Part shown: positions 1-13,428 of the stretch, piece by piece
How positions within the stretch are numbered: position 1 is the first letter of the stretch
How the letters are laid out: each line of letters starts with the position of its first letter
Assembly (NCBI GenBank): GCA_029582265.1
Contig: CM055831.1
Location: 27,962,189 to 28,026,188, forward strand
Reading direction: 5' to 3'
Length of the DNA: 64,000 nt
DNA from: Zoroaster sp. YZ-2022
Lineage: Eukaryota; Echinodermata; Asteroidea; Forcipulatida; Zoroasteridae
Notes under the pieces: model-generated
Databases searched by the model: none
What the model saw: only the letters and a program-made list of their open reading frames with translations
What the model was told of the DNA's origin: nothing
Made by a program: the position numbers and the translations under genes

Positions 1-493
1 ATGCCGTGGATCAGTAAATCATGAGCCTCAAATCACGGAGATATCGGTAAATTTGTCTTTATTTGTTTCAATTTTGTTTTAAAATATGTTAATTTGGTAA
101 AAGTCGGACTTTTTGTTCGCTTTAAAAAATATGAATATATTTTTTTTTCAAGCGAAAATAATGTAAAAGTTTAGGGTGTGGCGTAAAGTTAGGGTCGGTC
201 AGAAACCGGAAACAGAACATTTTGTTAAGCCTAAACACTCGCGACATTCATTCCAGTGACTTTCTGCTTTTGTCTACATAAATTGTGTATAATGTACGTG
301 TTTTAGAAGCCGCCTGCGTGCTCTTGGGTATTTTTTCTTTTTTTTTTCGCCCGCCCGATTTCGTGAGCTCGAAATTCCGTAATCCCGATCATTTTTTTTT
401 TTTTTTTTTTCCCCGATCCGCTCATTTTTGTAGCTTACAAATCCGTAATCCAAGTAATAAAAAAACGCCTAAGGTATACTAATCACCTTTGAG
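1..493. other. AT-rich non-coding stretch
   Basis: I see no gene here. The stretch is AT-rich with long T runs around 331-345 and 391-410, and it matches no other part of the window that I can find. Confidence 0.5.
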
Positions 494-707
494 TAAATCG
501 TCGATGGTTTTGATGAGCAAGAACAAACCCAAATTTCGAGAATTTTTTGGAAACTTCTAGATGCCGCATTCAGAAAATTTGAGAACGAGGTTGAAGTAGA
601 ATATGTGATCTACGTCTTGAAAAAAGCTCCTGGAGTGCGTCAAAAACGGCCTCAGCTGAAGCGTTACAAAAGCGCTATCTACCGGTGTCTTCGCCACGGC
701 GATTCAA
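494..707 (+). CDS. possible exon fragment running into the assembly gap, unknown product
   Basis: A reading frame opens just after an in-frame TAA and runs without a stop for about 70 codons to the N gap. The encoded stretch is rich in charged residues, with an acidic FENEVEVEY patch followed by a basic LKKAPGVRQKRPQLKRYK patch. Its codon use looks more coding-like than the flanking T-rich DNA. I do not recognise the family. It could be the edge of an exon or of a transposon gene. No start codon or splice site is certain, and the gap hides the rest. Confidence 0.25.
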
Positions 708-1207
708 NNNNNNNNNNNNNNNNNNNNNNNNNNNNNNNNNNNNNNNNNNNNNNNNNNNNNNNNNNNNNNNNNNNNNNNNNNNNNNNNNNNNNNNNNNNNN
801 NNNNNNNNNNNNNNNNNNNNNNNNNNNNNNNNNNNNNNNNNNNNNNNNNNNNNNNNNNNNNNNNNNNNNNNNNNNNNNNNNNNNNNNNNNNNNNNNNNNN
901 NNNNNNNNNNNNNNNNNNNNNNNNNNNNNNNNNNNNNNNNNNNNNNNNNNNNNNNNNNNNNNNNNNNNNNNNNNNNNNNNNNNNNNNNNNNNNNNNNNNN
1001 NNNNNNNNNNNNNNNNNNNNNNNNNNNNNNNNNNNNNNNNNNNNNNNNNNNNNNNNNNNNNNNNNNNNNNNNNNNNNNNNNNNNNNNNNNNNNNNNNNNN
1101 NNNNNNNNNNNNNNNNNNNNNNNNNNNNNNNNNNNNNNNNNNNNNNNNNNNNNNNNNNNNNNNNNNNNNNNNNNNNNNNNNNNNNNNNNNNNNNNNNNNN
1201 NNNNNNN
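708..1207. other. assembly gap (500 N)
   Basis: This is a run of exactly 500 N, a conventional placeholder for a scaffold gap of unknown size. The TRIM relic to its right begins at the gap edge, so its upstream part may lie in the missing sequence. Confidence 0.99.
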
Positions 1208-1700
1208 GAAAGACAGCAGGGACCCATGGAAAAATAATGGGTAACATCATAATAGGTGATGTGAAGAGGATGGTGGTGAGCGCAGCACAGTCCCACCGAT
1301 GGCTCGCCGCTTCATTCACACCATGCCCGTCGTTGAGTTGCAGCACCTTACTTCCCGGCCATTGAAAATAATAACAGAGTTGTAGCTGGGGAGGTCTGCA
1401 ACTGCAGATCATAGACATTGTTGATAGCAATGGTACTTCATTATTCACAATCAAACCAACAATCAATGGTCAGGAAGTTAAATACTGCAATGGTGGCTGT
1501 GGCACGATCAGGCATAAGATTGCAATGCACATGGGATGATAACACTGGTCATATTCAACACGTACGATGAATAAGGTGATTCATCTTCATAGAGAAATGA
1601 ATCTGTACAGACCCATAGGAATCACATTCACTGCAGATGGGCATCAGCTGGTAGCAGCAGACTGGTCCTCAGTAAAGATATATCACATAATGATGACATC
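1208..1700 (+). pseudogene. degenerate relic of a TRIM last exon (propeller blades 3-6)
   Basis: This segment aligns with the last exon of the three downstream TRIM genes, from the GNIIIGDVKRMVV strand of blade 3 to the terminal SVKIYHIM. Several small indels break the frame, and stop codons occur between blades 4 and 5. The best-kept part is blade 6, reading NLYRPIGITFTADGHQ and then AADWSSVKIYHIM. The duplicated 3' untranslated sequence continues to about 1848. The relic shows that a fourth copy of the locus once stood upstream. Poor sequence beside the gap could account for some indels, but not easily for all. Confidence 0.85.
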
Positions 1701-1848
1701 CAACATGCTGATGACAAGTAATCTTTGTCATCACCATACGTAAAATGTCCTTTCCAGATATGTTACCAAACATGTAATGTAGAATCTTGAGTATCAATGT
1801 CATTCTATAGAATTAATCTTGTATCATTTATTATTAATGTTTATACAT

Positions 1849-4590
1849 AGACATATACATATCATTGACAATGAAATCTTCACTAGTGAAATTATTTTGT
1901 TTCGATGAAAGCAACCATGCAGAAGGAAATATTTCACAAGACAAATGTCCAAGAAGCATGGTTTATCTGGGCAACAGTTGAACAAAACCACACCAGACAT
2001 GGCACCTAAAATCCACTTTGAGGCGCGCTTAAAACCACGCACCTACGCTCAGTAAACCTTAAAACCGTGACGCCCGCTGACGCCAGCAGACCACTATAAT
2101 AGCGCATCGCCGTATACGCCATAAATCGGCCGATACGCTTAATCGACATGCTATAATTTCATTCCATGGTGAAAAAAAAAACACCCCAAAATTTCCTTTG
2201 TTCAGTTCGAGAACTAATTGTGAACAACAATAATTTGTTGCCACTGAGGGATTGTGGTTTCATCTTAGAGGGAAGCTTTGTATTGACCGGCAACTGTTTC
2301 TTCGCAAGGAGAATGTATGATGTCGATTGCAAATCCGCGGCCTGCCGCGATCTATTTGCAGTGGCATTCAACGCAATGATGATTGATTCTATCTGCTGGC
2401 ACACCGTTTAGGTAAAACCTGATGAGCGGGACCAATTGCGCCAGGCAGAGTCGATAAACACCGCAGTAAAAAGTGAAGTCTAGTAAAAAGTGTCAATGTC
2501 GTGAGTTACTAAGTAGATCATGGAGTAGAAGGAATGCTATGACATAGTTTTCTCAAATAATTATATTCTCGAAACAAAATCTACTGTCGGAAATTTGTTT
2601 TTTTTAGCAGTGAAAGTTAAACAACAACAAGAATAATAAGAACAACAACCAACCGCAAACGTCGTGGTTGTTGAACATCTGATGTCCGCCGGGCCGTCAG
2701 TCCAGCTTGGCAGAATACCAAGGCGCTCGACCCCTGTGGCGGAAACAGTTTTGTCTTCATGGGCATCAAAACATTTGTAAATCTTATTCTAGCATTCATT
2801 TCCTGCCACCACTTTCAAGAAGAAGTTATTGAATGAGAACAATTCAAAAAACGAAAATCTGAAAATGCAAGACTTGATCGGTTATTCCGTCAATGCACCA
2901 AGCGCAAACAGGCCTCCTTACTTTTTGAATCAGGAGTAACGCAAACACTTTCTAAAACTGTTTTTTCTTCTTAATTTTTACATATCGGATCACTATTTAT
3001 TTAATGCTGAAAGCATTATTTCTGAGCTGAGATTCTCCGCCACAATACAGAATTTAATTCCACAAAACAAAACATGCCAAAGATTTCGAAGCTTTTCCGA
3101 GGTAAACAATTCACCAATAGTTTTCGGTCGAATAAATAGATGTTACCATCTGCTCCCACCAGCTATCATTTTTTTAAGTAGGTCTAGATTTATTGTTTTA
3201 AATTTTAGGCTTTTGAAACAACTGATTAAAGAGACGATTTCCTGCCGGATAGTCGGATCACTGACTCCGCACTACTTAGCTGCTATTGGGGAGAATGTAT
3301 ATCATCCTGTACATGTTTCATACATGTATATTATATAGTTTAGAAACTCCAGCTGCCAAGAACCAGGTCCCAGAGGTAAATGTCACCTGGTTCTGGGCGC
3401 AAAAACCCAAACCCTGTCAGTTCATTGTCAAGGAACAATAGCCCCAACTCTTGTCTTAAGCTTCTAATCCCAAATTGATACATTTCAACATTCCAAAGTC
3501 TGCAGACAGTTCTTTGATGGTGAACTCAGACCCAGAAATTGTCTCTTTGGTTGCCGTTGTCTTGTTTCTTTTTTCTTTAAAAATATTCTTTTGAACAGAC
3601 TGGAGCTGGATAATTCTAAGGCGTCTTTTTTGTTAGCAGGCTCTATGTTATTTTAAAACCCTGCATTGAGCTTTTTTTTATTTACGCCTACGTAGTAATC
3701 AAGTGACTTGGAATATAGAGTTTTAACTCTACTGCAAGTTGTCCAATAAAATACTTATGAAACTATTTACCTGGGTGAAGTTTGCACTGCAGGGGGTTTC
3801 GTTTGTAAGAAACCAGATTTATGTTCTCTAGTTTTGTCAAGTTTGTTGAATTTAAAGTAGGCATAAGTCAAGGAATATATGGAATTTTTTTGATCATATC
3901 TGGCTTTTGAATTATTGATAAAAAACGATTAACTTTACTTTAACACGCTTAAAGCTACAAAAAACAATAAATAACCAATGTAAAGTGAATAAAACAATAA
4001 TTAAATCAATAATACATGAGTCATGTAGGTTTCACTCATTTTATATTTAAAATGGGTTTGATATTAGTTAAGAAAAATGTGACAGAATTACATGCACATG
4101 TAAACATGTTAAAAAACCCACCAATTGAAAAAGAAATATTTTTATGTCTAAAAATGCCATGGTTTTGTCTCACAAATTATACCACTTACATGCAATGCTC
4201 CCCAAATAGCCTCATAGATTTGCACTAGAGTATCTACAACCTAAAAATTCTCCCAGGGTCCTTTGCGGGCCCTGGACCCACGCTCGCTGTGGCTTCGCGC
4301 TATGTGCCTCACAGATCTGCGCGGTCATACAAATGGGCTCCCACGCTTATAATTCCCCTCATCCTGGCTAGAACACTGAAAGCATCCTTCTCTTATTATT
4401 CTACCACGCCTATACTGAGCTGAGGCAAGGTTTGGTTAGATCAAACCTGATTCCCATAACACATTCGGGAAACCAAAGTAAAACAGCTCATTTAGGCCAA
4501 CTCAATTACTCAGTTAGGCAGGGCGAAATAAGTTTTCACCGCCTGGGCATTTTATTCAAGGTGCAAGGCCTGTATACCTCTTTTTCTCTG
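1849..4590. other. non-coding region, no gene recognised
   Basis: The similarity to the other TRIM copies fades after about 1860. Only short frames occur. A CAA/AAT-rich simple stretch lies at 2621-2655. I found no splice-supported exon, RNA gene or complete transposon. The GC-richer patch at 4255-4320 may be old repeat sequence. Confidence 0.4.
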
Positions 4591-7430
4591 GATCCAAACC
4601 CTTATACAGAGCGCATTGGAAAGGGTATTATATTCTACACCTGAGCTGCAATTTTATACAAGTCTAGTTTTTCTTCCTCTTACCTTTGTTGGAGCATCCA
4701 TTTGAGCTGATCTCTTGGCTGAGGACGCTTTTGCTGAGACTGTTTTTGTTGACCTCTCTGATCAGGTCAATTAGAAGGGTTGTCATGCTACGCGCGCCGT
4801 CCTGGAGGAAATAAAAACAATAGCACATTTCTTGATAACACTGTTTGTAAAATGTCGTCATGTGCATGAATACTAAATGACAATCAAGAATTGTATATAA
4901 ACAATTGACCAGTCAATGTTTCATTTGGAAAACAAGTTGTGAAACTTCATTCTACAGTTTTCTAACCAGCACTGTATAGAAGTTTTTATGCAATCATTTC
5001 TGTCCCATTCCAGACAGAAATTATCTTCAGGAAACCCGAATGACTTAACTCTCATACAATGAGCAACCCAACCAATATAATTAATTTGTGAAATTACAAA
5101 AAAGAGGCGCCATTTGTCTTGTTTTTAAATTTACTTTTTCAACATATATGATTATTGTACACTTTTAAAATAAGTATTCATAATTAGCTTTATACATTAT
5201 ATTAAAACATCTTCTAAGCAAATGATAATCTTCATCAATTGTGTAATAAGCTTAATTTGTACACGCATATTGTAATGAACAAACTGTTTTTGAGGTTTTC
5301 TCGTCCTGTCTTCCATAGCCCCAATAACTGAATGGCAGATCCAGGTGGTGGCCTTAGATGAAGCCCCTCCTCCCTGCTTTTGGGTATTTGTCATGTAATT
5401 ATGCCTTGTAGAATTTGGTTGATATAAATATTAAGACCTGCACATTATCCATACATATATGAGCATGATTCCATGGTGATCCAGTCTTCTTGTAGAGTCT
5501 TCAATGAGGTGGGGTAACATTCTCATTATACCGTCATTTATTTAGTTGCCAGTTCATCAGTACCATGTGCATCACCAGGAGGTTTGAAGGATGCGAACAA
5601 ACTTCCTTCTAGATTTGGATTTCTATATTTAATGAAGCTAAAAGATGTGCTACTTCTTTTCTAAAAACAAACAAAAAACAATTTAGGATGATAATGTGAA
5701 CATTTGAATACATTTCACAAATGTTCAACCAACATAATAATGAAATTCCCAGACACGTATGATACTATGTAATGTTTATATTCAAGTCTTGTGTACTTTT
5801 TATCAATTGTTGGAATCTAATGCACCTTTCTTAATACAGGTCAATCCAATTTTATTTCGAATGAATGTATTTGTTTGCAACAGGAGGTTACACACTTTTA
5901 AGCAAATTTCTCTTCTCAAGTTTTTATCAAGATCTGGGTTATTATCAACCAACCTGTGAAAGTTTCAGCTAATGAGGTTGTGTCTTTAATGTCAAAATAG
6001 TGAAAAATACCTCTTAAATTGTTTGTATTATTATAATTTTAAAGTCTCTATTCAGTCAGGAAATTCAATCTAGAGAATGATTTCACAATTGTATTTATAA
6101 GGATAGTTCCTCATGAAAGATTTCAAGAGATGTTTTGATTCCATCATCAACTTTTGTACACCAAGCACATTATATAAAACTATGTGTAACCTCCATTTAA
6201 GCTAAATTGGTTATTGTTTTGTAATTCCACAATCTTGTCCAGTTCCTCAATGGAGTAACTAAATTTCAAGCCACTGAAACCCCTCAAACTTGTGCTCTGT
6301 TTTGTTGATGAATTCCCTCGAAATACATAAATATATGGTATTTGCAGACTTCAATAGACATTTGTTTCACAATCTCCTTTAATTACTGTATATCATCTAG
6401 AGACTTTTTTTTATTGATCTATTATTATACATTGTTATGGGATTAAGTTCAATTGCTTTTTTCAATAAGATTTAATTTAGGCCACTTGTCATTAATATTG
6501 CAATCCATAAAGCTCTCTGCATGTATAGATCTAATCAAAAATAAATATTGTACAAATTCTAATTTTGTGAATAAAATATAAATGATGTGAATGAATCATA
6601 TCTACATGAATGTGTAACTTGAATCATTTGCTTCATTTTCATTTATTTGGTTGTATATCATGGTTTCATCCAGAGGGGGGTATGGGGAACACAAAAAAAC
6701 ATTTTATTACTGGTTCACCATCATCAAAGGTTATTTTGAACACACAAATTTGTACCTAAAATCTATCATAGACAGACTTCCCCTTCAAGAGACAAATTGG
6801 AATCCTTTGACTTTGGCACTTTGGAGTAAAACCGCGTATATCTGTTTGCCTGGGGATAAACAACAGAGCTGCACAGTGGTAGATGAAGTTGGGAAATCTG
6901 AGTCAAGAACATGTTTGGGATGGTTCAGTCAACAATTCAGGTCCCAGCCCAAATAATCTAATATCAGTTCTTTTGGAATGAGGGATTTTAGTAATTAAGA
7001 ACTAAACTTTCCTGAAATGACCTTTTGCAAACTGATTGAAATGTCAACTCGCGTGATTCTTAATCTCTCAGAGACACATAATAAAATATTGAACATGATT
7101 ACCATCAAGTATCACAGCAAAACTTCATCATTAACTTACAAAATCCCTGAACAAGTTGACACATCCTGTACAACGGTGAAAGCTACAACACCATCTGATA
7201 CATTAAGTCATGGTCATTGCTGACAGAAAGAGGGGCAACATAAGCTGGGCAAATACATTGAAGCTAATCATGTTTATTCTGACTACACCAAACCAGGAAT
7301 GACATCTGTAGAAGATTGTTTCAAAAAGAATTCTAAATATTCATTTAAGATTCAAGCTTCAATAAGAGACAATAATTTTTTAACAGCCATGACCACATGA
7401 TCAAGTTAATAATTATTAACATAATCATAC
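4590..7430. repeat. segmental duplication block, oldest copy
   Basis: This block aligns with 20620-21000 plus 23945-25320 and with 54595-57016, the sequence that follows TRIM genes 1 and 3. It keeps the part at about 5540-6540 that is also present behind gene 3 (about 55480-56450) but absent behind genes 1 and 2. It is clearly more diverged than the others. No coding gene beyond the candidate minus-strand exon is evident. Confidence 0.7.
4684..4801 (-). CDS. candidate minus-strand exon, relic copy
   Basis: Read on the minus strand this is an open 118-nt segment between a pyrimidine-rich acceptor ending in CAG and a GTAAGAG donor. It encodes MTTLLIDLIR followed by a polar region. It corresponds to the candidate exons at 20665-20776 and 54640-54751 and differs from them by small compensating indels. 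The partner exons of such a gene were not found. It may be a real exon of an antisense gene or a duplicated exon remnant. Confidence 0.35.
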
Positions 7431-7436
7431 ATGACG

Positions 7437-7619
7437 CATCAACAGGGCATGGAACGAGTGTTTGTTTTAGATTAAACCCAGTAGTGACCGAAAATAATAC
7501 CCCACACGATAAGGTCATAATTACCGCTGTTGCGTGCACAAATAAGCCAGTAATTTTCTGAAAGTCATCTGGCTGGTCATCTTAAATCAGACATTCCATT
7601 CCATTCCCTGTTGAAAATC
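7437..7619. mobile_element. short palindromic MITE (degenerate copy)
   Basis: A decayed member of a roughly 200-220 bp family. It keeps the inner inverted arms (CAACAGGGCATGGAA and the matching TTCCCTGTTG) but has lost its termini. Confidence 0.55.
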
Positions 7620-7879
7620 TGCTCTAAACTCAAAACATGAAAAATTTAACATTACTGAATCAAATATTAGAAATATAAATATCTTAAAACTGAAAACATG
7701 ACACTGATTCGTAAAATTCAAACGCATGGTGTTGATCACACAATAAAAATACCATACATACATGAAGAAGGAATTATAATAGTATATTCTCCAGCACAGA
7801 GAGCAAAACTAGAACATGTCATAAATTAGTAATTCCTCCCTGACAATAAAGAGCATTTTATTTATATGAATAAATAAAT

Positions 7880-8101
7880 TTAAAGGCGTTTTTGTCATGA
7901 TCAGAGCAGACATTGAAAGCAGGGCATGGATTCGTGTCCTGAAGTTTAAGATTAACAAAGTGACTGAATATGATTGGCTCATTTATGCAGCAGTAATGGT
8001 AATATGACTATTATGGGGGTATTATTTTCTGTCACTGATTTTATCTAAAACTAGCACTCTGATTCCATGCCCTGTTGATCGTGATGATATTGTCCCTTTA
8101 A
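7880..8101. mobile_element. short palindromic MITE, TTAA-flanked
   Basis: The ends are inverted: TTTAAAGGCGTTTTTGTCATGATCA on the left and GATCGTGATGATATTGTCCC followed by TTTAA on the right. Inside lies a second inverted pair, GGGCATGGATTC and GATTCCATGCCC. There is no coding capacity. It belongs to the same family as the copies at 15331, 25329, 27103, 33144, 41160 and 42937. Confidence 0.7.
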
Positions 8102-8781
8102 TGCCCCTTGCTTAGGAACATGTGTAGCAGTTTAAATTAGTACACAAGAAACTCTTGATACTTATTTAGGTAAACTCTTTAAGACAATTTAAAAAAGTGT
8201 TTTTGGATAAATTAACAAGCATGTCTAAGCTCATGTCTATAAGCTCATGTCTAAGGTCTTTGAAGAGAATTAACAATTTTTAGGGACATAAAGCTAAGTC
8301 TTCAACAGCAATAGGTCAATAGGTTTGGGTTCTTAATTACAAACCTGATTCAGTCATAATAAAGACTGTAGTTGATTACTAGTGAATAGACCTTGCTGTT
8401 ACTAGATAAGACATAGGATTGATAATTGAAAAAATACCCAAATGCTCAAATTTTCCTGTAAAACTGATGATGGTATTAATCTTCCCTGAAATAAATTCAG
8501 TGCATAACTTTAATCAGGATGATCCATAATTAGACAAAATGGTCTTGGGTGACAAATGATCCCAAGATTAATCAACATCAACATTGTTGATATGAAATAA
8601 TCTATCCAATATGATATACAATACCATTACTCAACACAGCTGAACTTTGACAATAAAGTTCAATGTACGTCACTGAGCCAATAATACACACAAATGTACA
8701 CTGCATTCACTGTGTAGCAGGCAAACCTATGACCTTGTCACATGACTGTATACGTGTAGCTATAACAATTGAAACTGTGTT

Positions 8782-8907
8782 TGTCAAGCGCCATTTTGTT
8801 TGGGATCCGCCCTAACGTTACATGTAGCATCATTTGCTCTGTCTTCAACAAGAAAAATTGACTTCATTTTGTGTTCAACTGTCTTAAAGTGACTTCAATA
8901 AAACAAG
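8782..8907 (+). promoter_or_regulatory. TRIM gene 1 promoter-proximal region and non-coding first exon
   Basis: This sequence is retained upstream of all three TRIM genes (also 30070-30187 and 48568-48696). It starts near a YY1-type site, GCGCCATTTTG (CAAAATGGCGC on the minus strand, 8788-8798), followed by GGGATCCGCCC. It ends at AAACAAG, directly before GTAAAA, a plausible donor. The next exon begins after the TTATTAACAG acceptor at 13782, only 6 nt before the ATG. I infer that transcription starts near the YY1-type site. The exact start cannot be read from sequence. Confidence 0.6.
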
Positions 8908-9443
8908 GTAAAACCACTGTAGGGTAAGCTAACATTTGTTCATATGTTTTGACAGTGATACAGTGGATAAGATTAGACGGTAAACCAACTGGTTTAAAGC
9001 AGGGAAGGTACAACATTGGTAATTACCTGATTACAAAATGATTGAATTATTATCCAAAAGCTAACTTGATGTGAAGTTGGTAAGAGGTACCAATCATCCA
9101 CAATAATTGTTCAGTATGAAGAGCTCTGATTTCAGAGAAAACACAACAAAATATGCACATTAAAAAGTTGCTTGGTCACTTTCTGCTCCAAGTGTTTTCT
9201 ACAAAAATAGTGAATGTTTTTTTAAATACTTTAATCATGACTTAATGCTTTGAGCTGAAACTATCACAGGATGGTTGTATAATATATAATATTATAATAT
9301 ATAATATCTTGATTCAATACTTGGGGACACATACCCATAGAAGTAGTTATGATAACATACATGTAATCAATGTTGTAACCAAGGCATGGGTGTTGATCAG
9401 TGGGGAGACAGGGCCGGGGGACATGCCAATCTCCACTTTTTAA

Positions 9444-10042
9444 CCCTCTCAGTACCGAATTGTTTTGACATAAACAACTGCTGGTGACTGCATTGTTTGA
9501 CCACTCAAACGTGAAGCACACATTCTTACACAACAGAAAGCTTGTGTTCAAAGACCAATTTTACAAACTCTATTATCACCTTGAAGATATCGTTTTACAG
9601 CAAAATAAATAATAAAAATATCTTACTTATTGAATTCCCTTTCATAAAATCAAACAAACATTAAGATCGGTCAATAAATGTCCAAGTTCTCGGTCTTTGT
9701 TTCCTGTGATCTGTAAACTCAAACACTTTTTGTACACAAACACATGGCGCTCCGTAGGTGTTTGGCATTTCGGATCTTTCCACTACAATTTGAAGGGATT
9801 GCATAGCAACCTTATTTTATTTCACCATCAATGGAAAGATCCGATCTTTCTCTTTCCAACCATTGTAAGCTTGGGTATGGAGGGTGAACATGGACAAAAC
9901 TACAGCTTTATAACAAATGGCCTTTGTGCTCAGGCTTGAGTGCTTTTTTGTGTGAAAGCTTGGTCGACTAATAAAGTCGCCTATGGTAAGGAAGAGGGGT
10001 TATGAGTGCAGTCGAGTAAAGTCGCCTGTGGTAATGAAAGGG
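9444..10042. mobile_element. piggyBac-like non-autonomous element in gene 1 intron 1
   Basis: The element is bounded by TTAA on both sides (9440-9443 and 10043-10046). It begins CCCTCTCAGTACCG and ends AATGAAAGGG, so the tips are CCCT and AGGG as in piggyBac elements. It shares most of its length with the element at 16290-16815 but carries a partly duplicated right end (AAGTCGCCT repeated). No transposase frame is present. Confidence 0.75.
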
Positions 10043-11223
10043 TTAAAGGGGGGGGGGGTGGACGATGGGACATTATATCAAATGTCCCCCACTTAAGCTT
10101 GGGTGATATACATTTTTTTCATCCACAATATATCGGCAAACATATATCGTGATTTTCGATAATATAGCGATTATGTTTTCATTCATGCAGGAATTGCTTT
10201 AGAGCCGATGACCACAGGTTATACAAATCACAAATTCATTTGCAGAGCGTGTATGTACTTCTGAAGTACATGTAGTCCACTTTTGTTTCTCACTTCCAAA
10301 AGCTGAAAAGACTGTTCTAATTTTGTTTCCATGGAATTTAATCTGACTGGACTCACTATGTCGATTTCTTTTAATCCTGATTTGCCGATATCTCGATAAC
10401 TTAAAAAGGTTCTCAATATCATAATCGAATAAAAAAAGTATCGCGATATTCGATATTATTATTCGGTGTTATCGCCCAAACTTATCCCCACTTTTTAGAT
10501 ATCTCATACAAATATTTTACCAAATATGTAGGACTACCCTGACTCCTGAGGAGAGGGCTACAGTTGATTTACATACCCCAAAATCTTCATAATGCATTCA
10601 GAACACACCACAGAGCATCTAGAGTCCACTTACACAGTAGATGTACAATCTTGGATAGACAGACTTAATTGTTGGGACATGGAACCAGAGATGACCATCC
10701 CCATTCCCCCGCCCATGGGTGTCGATCCTTTTAGGATTGAGGGTCATACATTCATACCACCTTCTAGAGTGGGGGAGGGGAGGAGAGGGGTGTGACAGTA
10801 TATCAATTGCCCCCTCACACTTTTTTGATGGCCTTTATAATAAAAATACTGTAAATAATTATGTACACCCGTACTGTTGACATTGGGTAATGTGATACAT
10901 AGTCTAACTTGGCTCACTGCACATTTTGTTCCTCTTACAGAGAGCTTGATAAGCAATATTTATACACCTTAATTGCTAAGGAATCAACTTTTATACCAAC
11001 ATCTTTTCAATTGGGCAGTGAACCTATGTTTAAAAAATTTAGAAAATCAGGAAACTCATAAATAAATGTTTTTGAAAATGTATGGAAGAATATTTTTTCA
11101 GTTGTTTAAAATGTTTCCCAATATAACTTTAAACTCTGCTGACTTTCTGACCAGTTTCTGGATTGAATTTTATGATGTTAAAATCCTTATGGATTTGATA
11201 CTTGATACCAACATTTAACCTCT

Positions 11224-13428
11224 GAAGTACTACAGAGTGTCTAGAATCCAGAGAGAGATAGACCCTAATTACAACTTGGCTCATACATACAGTGACGCAG
11301 GACTGTAGTACTGCAGAGTGTCTAGAATCCAGAGAGAGGTAGACCCTAATTACAACTTGGCTCATACATACAGTGATGCAGGACTGTAAGTACTACAGAG
11401 TGTCTAGAAGCCAGAGAGAGGTAGACCCTAATTACAACTTGGCTCATACATACAGTGATGCAGGACTGTAAGTACTACAGAGTGTCTAGAATCCAGAGAG
11501 AGGTAGACCCTAATTACAACTTGGCTCATACATACAGTGATGCAGGACTGTAAGTACTACAGAGTGTCTAGAATCCAGAGAGAGGCAGACCCTAATTACA
11601 ACTTGGCTCATACATACAGTGATGCAGGACTGTAAGTACTACAGAGTGTCTAGAATCCAGAGAGAGGTAGACCCCACTACAACTTGGCTCATACATACAG
11701 TGATGCAAGACTGTAAGTACTACAGAGTGTCTAGAATCCAGAGAGAGGTAGACCTAATTACAACTTGGCTCATACATACAGTGACGCAAGGACTGTAAGT
11801 ACTACAGAGTGTCTAGAATCCAGAGAGAGGTAGACCCCTAATTACAACTTGGCTCATACATACAGTGATGCAGGACTGTAAGTACTACAGAGTGTCTAGA
11901 ATCCAGAGAGAGGTAGACCCCATTACAACTTGGCTTTATACATACAGTGATGCAGGACTGTAAGTACTACAGAGTGTCTAGAATCCAGAGAGAGGTAGAC
12001 CAATTACAACTTGGCTCATACATACAGTGATGCAGACTGTAAGTACTACAGAGTGTCTAGAATCCAGAGAGGTAGACCCTAATTACAACTTGGCTACATA
12101 CAGTGATGCAGGACTGTAAGTACTACAGAGTGTCTAGAATCCAGAGAGAGGTAGACCCTAATTACAACTTGGCTCATACATACAGTGATGCAAGACTGTA
12201 AGTACTACAGAGTGTCTAGAATCCAGAGAGAGGCAGACCCTAATTACAACTTGGCTCATACATACAGTGATGCAGGACTGTAAGTACTACAGAGTGTCTA
12301 GAATCCAGAGAGAGGTAGACCCTAATTACAACTTGGCTCATACATACAGTGATGCAGGACTGTAAGTACTACAGAGTGTCTAGAATCCAGAGAGAGGTAG
12401 ACCCTAATTACAACTTGGCTCATACATACAGTGATGCAAGACTGTAAGTACTACAGAGTGTCTAGAATCCAGAGAGAGGTAGACCCTAATTACAACTTGG
12501 CTCATACATACAGTGATGCAAGACTGTAAGTACTACAGAGTGTCTAGAATCCAGAGAGAGGTAGACCCTAATTACAACTTGGCTCATACATACAGTGATG
12601 CAAGACTGTAAGTACTGCAGAGTGTCTAGAATCCAGAGAGAGGTAGACCCAAATTAGAACTTGGCTCATACATACAGTGATGCAGGACTGTAAGTACTAC
12701 AGAGTGTCTAGAATCCAGAGAGAGGTAGACCCTAATTACAACTTGGCTCATACATACAGTGATGCAGGACTGTAAGTACTACAGAGTGTCTAGAATCCAG
12801 AGAGAGGTAGACCCTAATTACAACTTGGCTCATACATACAGTGATGCAGGACTGTAAGTACTACAGAGTGTCTAGAATCCAGAGAGAGGTAGACCCTAAT
12901 TACAACTTGGCTCATACATACAGTGATGCAGGACTGTAAGTACTACAGAGTGTCTAGAATCCAGAGAGAGGCAGACCCTAATTACAACTTGGCTCATACA
13001 TACAGTGATGCAGGACTGTAAGTACTACAGAGTGTCTAGAATCCAGAGAGAGGTAGACCCTAATTACAACTTGGCTCATACATACAGTGATGCAAGACTG
13101 TAAGTACTACAGAGTATCTAGAATCCAGAGAGGTAGACCCTAATTACAACTTGGCTCATACATACAGTGATGCAGGACTGTAAGTACTACAGAGTATCTA
13201 GAATCCAGAGAGAGGTAGACCCTAATTACAACTTGGCTCATACATACAGTGATGCAAGACTGTAAGTACTACAGAGTGTCTAGAATCCAGAGAGAGGTAG
13301 ACCCTAATTACAACTTGGCTCATACATACAGTGATGCATGACTGTAAGTACTACAGAGTGTCTAGAATCCAGAGAGGTAGACCCTAATTACAACTTGAGT
13401 CATACATACAGTGATGCAGGACTGTAGC
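11224..13428. repeat. 82-bp minisatellite, about 27 units, gene 1 intron 1
   Basis: The unit begins AGTACTACAGAGTGTCTAGA and ends near TGATGCAGGACTGTA, with a period of 82 bp. Units differ by single substitutions (GCAGG or GCAAG, GGTAG or GGCAG) and a few short deletions. The corresponding introns of genes 2 and 3 lack the array, although gene 3 retains the right flank (GAGAAGATTATGCAGTGATG at 49492, 13564 here). Each unit boundary contains GTAAGT and TACTACAG, which resemble splice signals but probably have no such role. Confidence 0.95.

Noticed and set aside
675..1466. Long frames across the N gap
   Set aside because: They are open only because N codons contain no stops.
11129..13428. Resemblance of the 82-bp array to a CRISPR array
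   Set aside because: The whole unit repeats with no unique spacers, and the context is a eukaryotic intron.
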